In this document: one piece after another, positions 58,994-64,000 of the stretch | Position numbering within the stretch: position 1 is the stretch's first letter | Layout: each line of letters opens with the position of its first letter | From: Ehretia macrophylla | Lineage: Eukaryota; Streptophyta; Magnoliopsida; Boraginales; Ehretiaceae | DNA: 64,000 nt | Reading direction: 5' to 3' | Assembly (NCBI GenBank): GCA_037974665.1 | Contig: CM075773.1 | Location: forward strand, 48,190,080 to 48,254,079 | Position numbers and translations under genes: made by a program | Notes under the pieces: generated by a model | What the model was told of the DNA's origin: nothing | Seen by the model: only the letters and a program-made list of their open reading frames with translations | Database searches by the model: none

Positions 58994-59874
58994 TTATTCT
59001 TTTGTTGTTCTTTTCTCTTTATTATCTCTTTCTTTTTCTTTACTTCTTTTCTGTCTCTCTCTTATTTTTTTTCTTCTTTCTTCTTCACCCTTGCCCTTCC
59101 CCAACTCCCCATGCACACTGTGTTTTGTTAATTAACGAAATGTGCTTGTCGATGTAATTATGCCATCAAGTTAATGAGTTTTTGTGTTTTTTATTTTATT
59201 TTCTGTTATGTATTGTCTTTTTTAGATTGTTTTTAGGATTGTGAATTTGATGAGACCGAACTTTAGGAGTGCTTTATTACGTTTATTGATGCGATTCGGC
59301 ATTTGTTACATTTTATGGAACCATTTGAGCATCAGGGAAAAACTGTGAGACATAATTGTGTAGCTTATTGGGGTGGCGGGTGTGGTGGTGATATGGTTGG
59401 AGTGAGAAGGGGAGGTAAGCATAATTTTTGTTCAGTAGAGGCTAAAAGCATAAAATTTAATACGTGTAGATAATTTTTTTTTGTAATAGATTATTGTAAA
59501 GGATCAAAGTTTTGATCTCTTATGTTGAATTCCACATCGGTTTCACAATCTCAAAAAGACCACTTCATAAGGTCATGGACTAATTGGTTTAACATCCTGC
59601 ATAAGTAATTCATATTTCATAACTATCGCCTCGAAATTTGGAACTGAAACTGAATGAAGTGGCCAAAATGAATTTAAATCAAACTGAAAACCACGGATCA
59701 TGAATGATTTTCAGTATTGACTTAGTAGCCTGATAGGAAATCATCACGCATGAAAGTAACATTTGTGAGTATTACAATTGTACTGCTTTTATGATCCTCT
59801 TCGTGTCCAAATGCTGCTTCATGTCTGCAATATATTATCATTTGAATAATGCAACAGGACGTCCAGAATTCGCC

Positions 59875-62800
59875 ATGGAGCAGAATACAGTGGAACAATT
59901 GGAAGAAGTGATCTTTGAACACATCAAGAAAGACAACGTGTCAACCATAGTTCTTGTTGGGAAGCCAGGAGCTGGAAAAACATGGATGGCAAGAAGGGTG
60001 AGTTTACGTGCAGTCAAGGAGAATCTATTCGACATCATCCTCTGGATTCATCTGTCTGTAAATCATGACGAGAAGGTTCTTTATGGGAATATAGCTCATC
60101 AGTTGTCTCTGCTCTCCAACTTTAAGGAGTTGGAGATTCATGATAATGAGGAGGAGGAGGAGGAAGATGTTGAGAAAGAGGAAAGTTTGGAGACCCTTGA
60201 AGAGAAGGTACACAAAAGAGTTTCAGGAAAAAGGCTGCTTTTAGTTCTTGATGGTGAGAGGAAAGAGATACACAACAAAGAGATCGAAAAAATTCTTACC
60301 TTTCTCCAGAAACACAAGCCAAAAAAGTTGGTTACTTCTGTTAATGAAGACGGCAGTCAGAAATCTACTGATACTAAGACAGTGATCGATATGAATCCCC
60401 TGAATCCAGAAAAGTCATTGTCCTTGCTGCAGAAAAAAGCTGGGGGAGAAGTTTTTAAGATTCCTGGTGTGATGACCCTGGTTGAAGAGTTCGTCGACAG
60501 GAATAGGGATTTAACTCCTGCTGAAGTTGGCATGATAGGGAAACTGCTGAGTTACCATCAAACTGATTCACGGGTGCAAGGTCTAGAACAAGTCCTGGAG
60601 GAAGTGGAAGATAACGTTAAGTGCAATTATCTACGGTTACTATGTAACAAATATGATAAGGTGCCATGTGATATTTTGGTTGATTTGTGTTGGCATGGTA
60701 GCCATATCTTTCGTGATGGTGCAACTTTCCATTACAGTGGGTTGATTTCTTACTGGATAATGGAGGGATATCTTGGTTAAATTGATTGTATTGATGCGGC
60801 CTTCGAGCATCGACATCAAATTCTGATGGAGCTCATGGATTGTGGAGTGCTGAAGGAAGTAGATCCAGATCATGTCATCGTGCCAGAAGAAAATTTGAAT
60901 TTGGACGCCTTCAATCGCCGTGGATTTTGTGGAACAGCTAATCTGGGATTGGCTACTGTGTTTGCAGATGGTTTTAAGTGGGATGGTATCGGGAAAGTCT
61001 CACCAGCAGACGGCATGATTAAATCAGTCGGCAGTGATAGGAAAGGGAAGAAACAATCAACGTTGCTGCTAGATGGGAACCACCTCAGAGGGAAGACATT
61101 GTTCATTTCTTATATTCCTATCAAGAGCTACAGACTTTTGGTGTCTTTTGTCCAAGACTCAGAGAGTTGTCCCTTCCTAATATGAAAAATCTCAGTGTAC
61201 TTCTGCTGAGAAACTGTGAAATTTTGGAGAACATCCACTGCATCAAAGAACTCAGGACGTTGCATGTTCTTGAAGTGTCTGGGGCTAGCTCTTTGAAAAG
61301 TATTCCAGAAGATCTTTTCTCTGAATTCAAACAAGTACGAAGCCTCAACCTATCATATCTTCAGGTTGAACTGTTACCTAAATCTTTGGAAGACCTCACT
61401 GAACTCCGGTGGCTCATCATTAGAGGATGTTCTAAGTTGAAAAAGTTGCCGAGGCTTCAAAAGTGTGTCAAACTTCTGGTTATAGATCTTTGCGGTGCTA
61501 CAGAATTGGAGTTTTTTCCAGTAAAGAACTTGAAACTATTTCCAAACCTTCAACGGTTAGATCTTTCAGGGACCAAGATCAAGTCCTTGCCAATTTTTAG
61601 CGAATCAGGGGATCTCACTCGTCTATTAGTAAGTAGCTGCAGAGACGTGGTCAGGCTGCCAAGCATCAGAACTCTGCACAAACTTCAAGTTTTAGATCTT
61701 CCATGTGCAAACGTAAAGGAGTTCCATGATTCATCATTTGACAGTAATACCAACCTTAAGACCCTTGATCTATCTGAAACTGCTATACTTTCACTACCTC
61801 CTAACATTGGTACTCCTCGTCACTTATATCTGAAAAATTGTGACAAACTTGAATACTTTAACTGCGTCAAATCACCAAAAGACCTAGAAGTTCTTGATTT
61901 TTCAGGTGCCAGGAGTCTAATTGGCATTGAAGCCCGATTCTTTGGTCACCTTGAAAACCTTCGAGTTCTCAACTTCTCAAAAGCTAAAGTCAGTGTTCTC
62001 CCGGCTCTTTCTGCCCTTATCAACCTTCGTCAATTAATTATTTCTTCTTGTTCAAACTTGCAAAGGTTGCCTTCACTGAATTCAGTTTTCAAACTGGAGG
62101 TGCTTGATCTAACTGGTTGCAAATCTTTGACTGTGATTGAAGATGAATCTTTTGAACACATGTCTCATCTCAAGCAACTATCTCTCTCTGAAACCCCAGA
62201 TGAAAGGCTACCAGAACTAAAATGTTTATTAAACCTCAAAAAACTAAATATGCAAGGTGTGCCGTTGTTGGCAAGAGCTGATTTTCTGAAGGAGATGAGT
62301 TACCTTCATACTCTTGACCTCTCGGATACTCTTCTTGAACAGTTGCCACCCTTATCAAATCTCTAAAACCTTTCCACTCTATGTTTAAGTGGTTGTAAGC
62401 AACTAAAAGATCTCCCAGACTTGGAAGAACTTACAAAGCTTGAAATTCTTGATCTGTCTGGGACAGCAGTGAAGCATCTGTCTTCCCTGAAAGATCTCTG
62501 CAAGCTCCGGAAACTGCTGCTCAAAAATTGTTCGAGCTTGGAAGGGTTTAAGGATATTAGAATGGCTGATCTATCTGGGGATACTGTAAAAAATCTGCCC
62601 TTCGGTATCTCAGAATTAACTCAGCTTGAGCACCTTGTTCTGCCAAATGCGTGGAAAGATGAAGGATCTGACAGCAAAAAGATACAGTGCTCAGATGAAA
62701 ATCTGAACGAGTGTCAATGGGCCATTTCAAATTTAGCAGGGACAGTTGCAGATGGTGGAAGATCTTTTTTCTCCTCAAGTAGTTCAGAATTTCTCGAACT

Positions 62801-63765
62801 TCTGAAGAGTGATTCCTCTGTATGGGAAAAAAGATTCAAGAATTTCCAGTTCATTGTTCACCCTATAGAGAAGCAAAATAGGAGAGGAAGTATATTTTTT
62901 CACAGAGATATATATATATTCTCAAAGATATTTATTTCTGGTCTAGGCATTTGTCCCATTTGAGTGGTCAAGGACAGTTGCACATCGATGGTTTCAGTAT
63001 GTTCCCAGCTGGTATTGAGAGAGTACTGAGTCATGCTGAGTATATATTTATCTTTGATAATTCATTTGTCAAATCATTAGCTGATCTCGGTTCTGGCAAT
63101 TTAAAAAAGATGAACGGCTGTTGGATTCAGAGATTCCAATAGATGGAGCACGTCATAAACAAGTTAGAAGCTTCTGAGGAGTTGGGGAAAGAGCTTGAGA
63201 TTCTATTGATCTCCAACAGTTTGAATCTAACTAGTTTATACCATCCGAATCTGCAGTACGAGGGCTTTCAAAATCTCAAGTGTTTGTATCTAGATTGTTG
63301 CCCGAATCTTTCAAGTGTTCTTTCCTCATCCCGTTGGCCACAAGCCCTTGAAGTTCTGCAGATCAAATTTTGTGATAAATTGGCAACACTTATTGAGGAT
63401 AATGTTGAAGAGTTAACATTGCCGAATCTGCACACATTGCTTCTGTGGGAATTACCAGCACTGGAAAATCTTGGCTTCATAATGCCATGCTTGCAAAGCT
63501 TAGAAGTCGGAGGTAGCCCTATGCTAGGACATGTTCTATCTTCTAAATATGTGCCAGAAGGACTTAAGGTCCTCAAAGTCAGAAACTGTGAGAAGATGGA
63601 GACTTTGCTTCTGGGATCTGCAACAGAGAAAGTCGAACTGCCACATCTACAAATGATTCAACTATGGAAATTACCAGAGTTGAAGATTGTAGAGTTGATT
63701 TGACATCTCAGACAGAGTCCAGTATCAGGGAATGCCCAAAGCTACAGATGCCATCTTTGTCCTAG
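59875..63765 (+). pseudogene. Decayed NB-ARC/LRR (NLR) disease-resistance gene
   Basis: The relic reads through three frames. From the ATG at 59875 the NB-ARC part shows the P-loop GKPGAGKTW (59959-59985), a kinase-2-like LLLVLDGER (the usual DD is DG) and a late RNBS-D-like region ending LISYWIMEGYLG. No CC or TIR domain precedes it. A TAA at 60778-60780 interrupts the frame, which then continues DCIDAAFEHRHQ and LMELMDCGVLKEVD. A frameshift near 61090-61120 leads into a long LRR region (61167-62366, more than ten repeats of about 23 residues, pattern LxxLxxLxLS). Further lesions are a TAA at 62364-62366, a frameshift near 62945, a TAG at 63140-63142 and a frameshift near 63690, before a final TAG at 63763-63765. 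A GAG-repeat-encoded acidic run (DNEEEEEEDVEKEE) sits inside the NB domain. Intact relatives are intracellular immune receptors. Confidence 0.85.
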
Positions 63766-64000
63766 GCCTTTCCATTATATGTTTCACGCCCTCAGAATCC
63801 GAGTAGGCGAATTTTGGAGGTGGTCTTAGACAATCTGATTTGTTGTTTTTATGTCATAGATATCTTAGTTTATTTATATTGTGATGAATGTATAGAAACT
63901 TGTGGACTTAGAAGTTGATATACTTAGACGAGTGGCAGTCGTGCACTCGAGATTCGCCTAGACAATTGTGGATTTTTATGAGTTTGATTTATTTTAACTT
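63766..64000. other. 3' flank of the NLR relic
   Basis: Non-coding, moderately AT-rich; it could be the former 3' UTR. Nothing else recognised. Confidence 0.4.

Larger units (their letters stand above)
56016..59874. other. Spacer between RPN12 and the NLR relic
   Basis: It starts with the RPN12 leader and promoter (56016 to about 56250). It contains an hAT-type element with perfect duplication (57705-58266), a MITE with GGGTAAATTAT ends (58644-58993), a CT-rich stretch (57295-57370), and an LTR-like fragment TGTTGAATTCCACATCGG at about 59524-59640. No gene is supported. Confidence 0.55.

Noticed and set aside
1..64000. CRISPR arrays, operons, phage or bacterial genes
   Set aside because: Gene structure with introns and plant families throughout; no regular short repeats with spacers were seen.

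Overview
This window is nuclear DNA from a flowering plant, almost certainly a eudicot. The evidence is plant-only gene families (a SHAQKYF 1R-MYB, DUO1, an HD-Zip II factor, DUF1639 and DUF761 proteins, an NLR), short GT-AG introns, strongly AT-rich spacers, and plant-type repeats (tRNA-derived SINEs, LINE 3' ends, Tourist-, Mutator- and hAT-type non-autonomous elements, a TRIM). I cannot name the species. All gene models are hand-spliced from visible splice sites and from remembered family sequences; no search or alignment was run.

Layout. At the left edge a membrane-protein gene (+) ends at 328. Three minus-strand genes follow: a KUA1/MYBH-type MYB repressor (1365-3974), a DUO1-type R2R3-MYB (10135-12374) and a DUF1639 protein (16839-17682). 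From 17.7 to 38.6 kb I find no gene. That stretch is a graveyard of mobile elements: LINE 3' fragments, at least three SINE types, MITEs, a complete small LTR element (TRIM), a Mutator-like MITE nested in a Tourist-like MITE, and a possible mitochondrial rRNA relic. The gene-dense right part holds an HD-Zip II factor of the HAT4/ATHB-2 clade (+, 38599-41063), a DUF4408/DUF761-type protein (-, 42124-43920), a PTPMT1-type phosphatase (+, 48175-50943) and proteasome lid subunit RPN12 (-, 51669-56015). It ends with a decayed NB-ARC/LRR resistance-gene relic (+, 59875-63765) carrying three in-frame stops and about three frameshifts.

The genes do not form a pathway. Neighbours are mostly convergent or separated by kilobases, as is normal for plant chromosomes. 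Three are transcription factors with unrelated roles (growth/senescence, male germline, shade/auxin); the others are housekeeping (proteasome, phosphatidylglycerol synthesis) or of unknown function.

I did not find a novel multi-gene system. The most informative non-genic signals are insertion histories readable from target-site duplications: a SINE family with a tRNA-Pro-like head in about five copies, one split by a LINE; the nested MITE at 32.2-33.0 kb; an hAT-type element with a perfect 8-bp duplication at 57.7 kb; and a retroposed tail four bases from the first splice donor of the HD-Zip gene.
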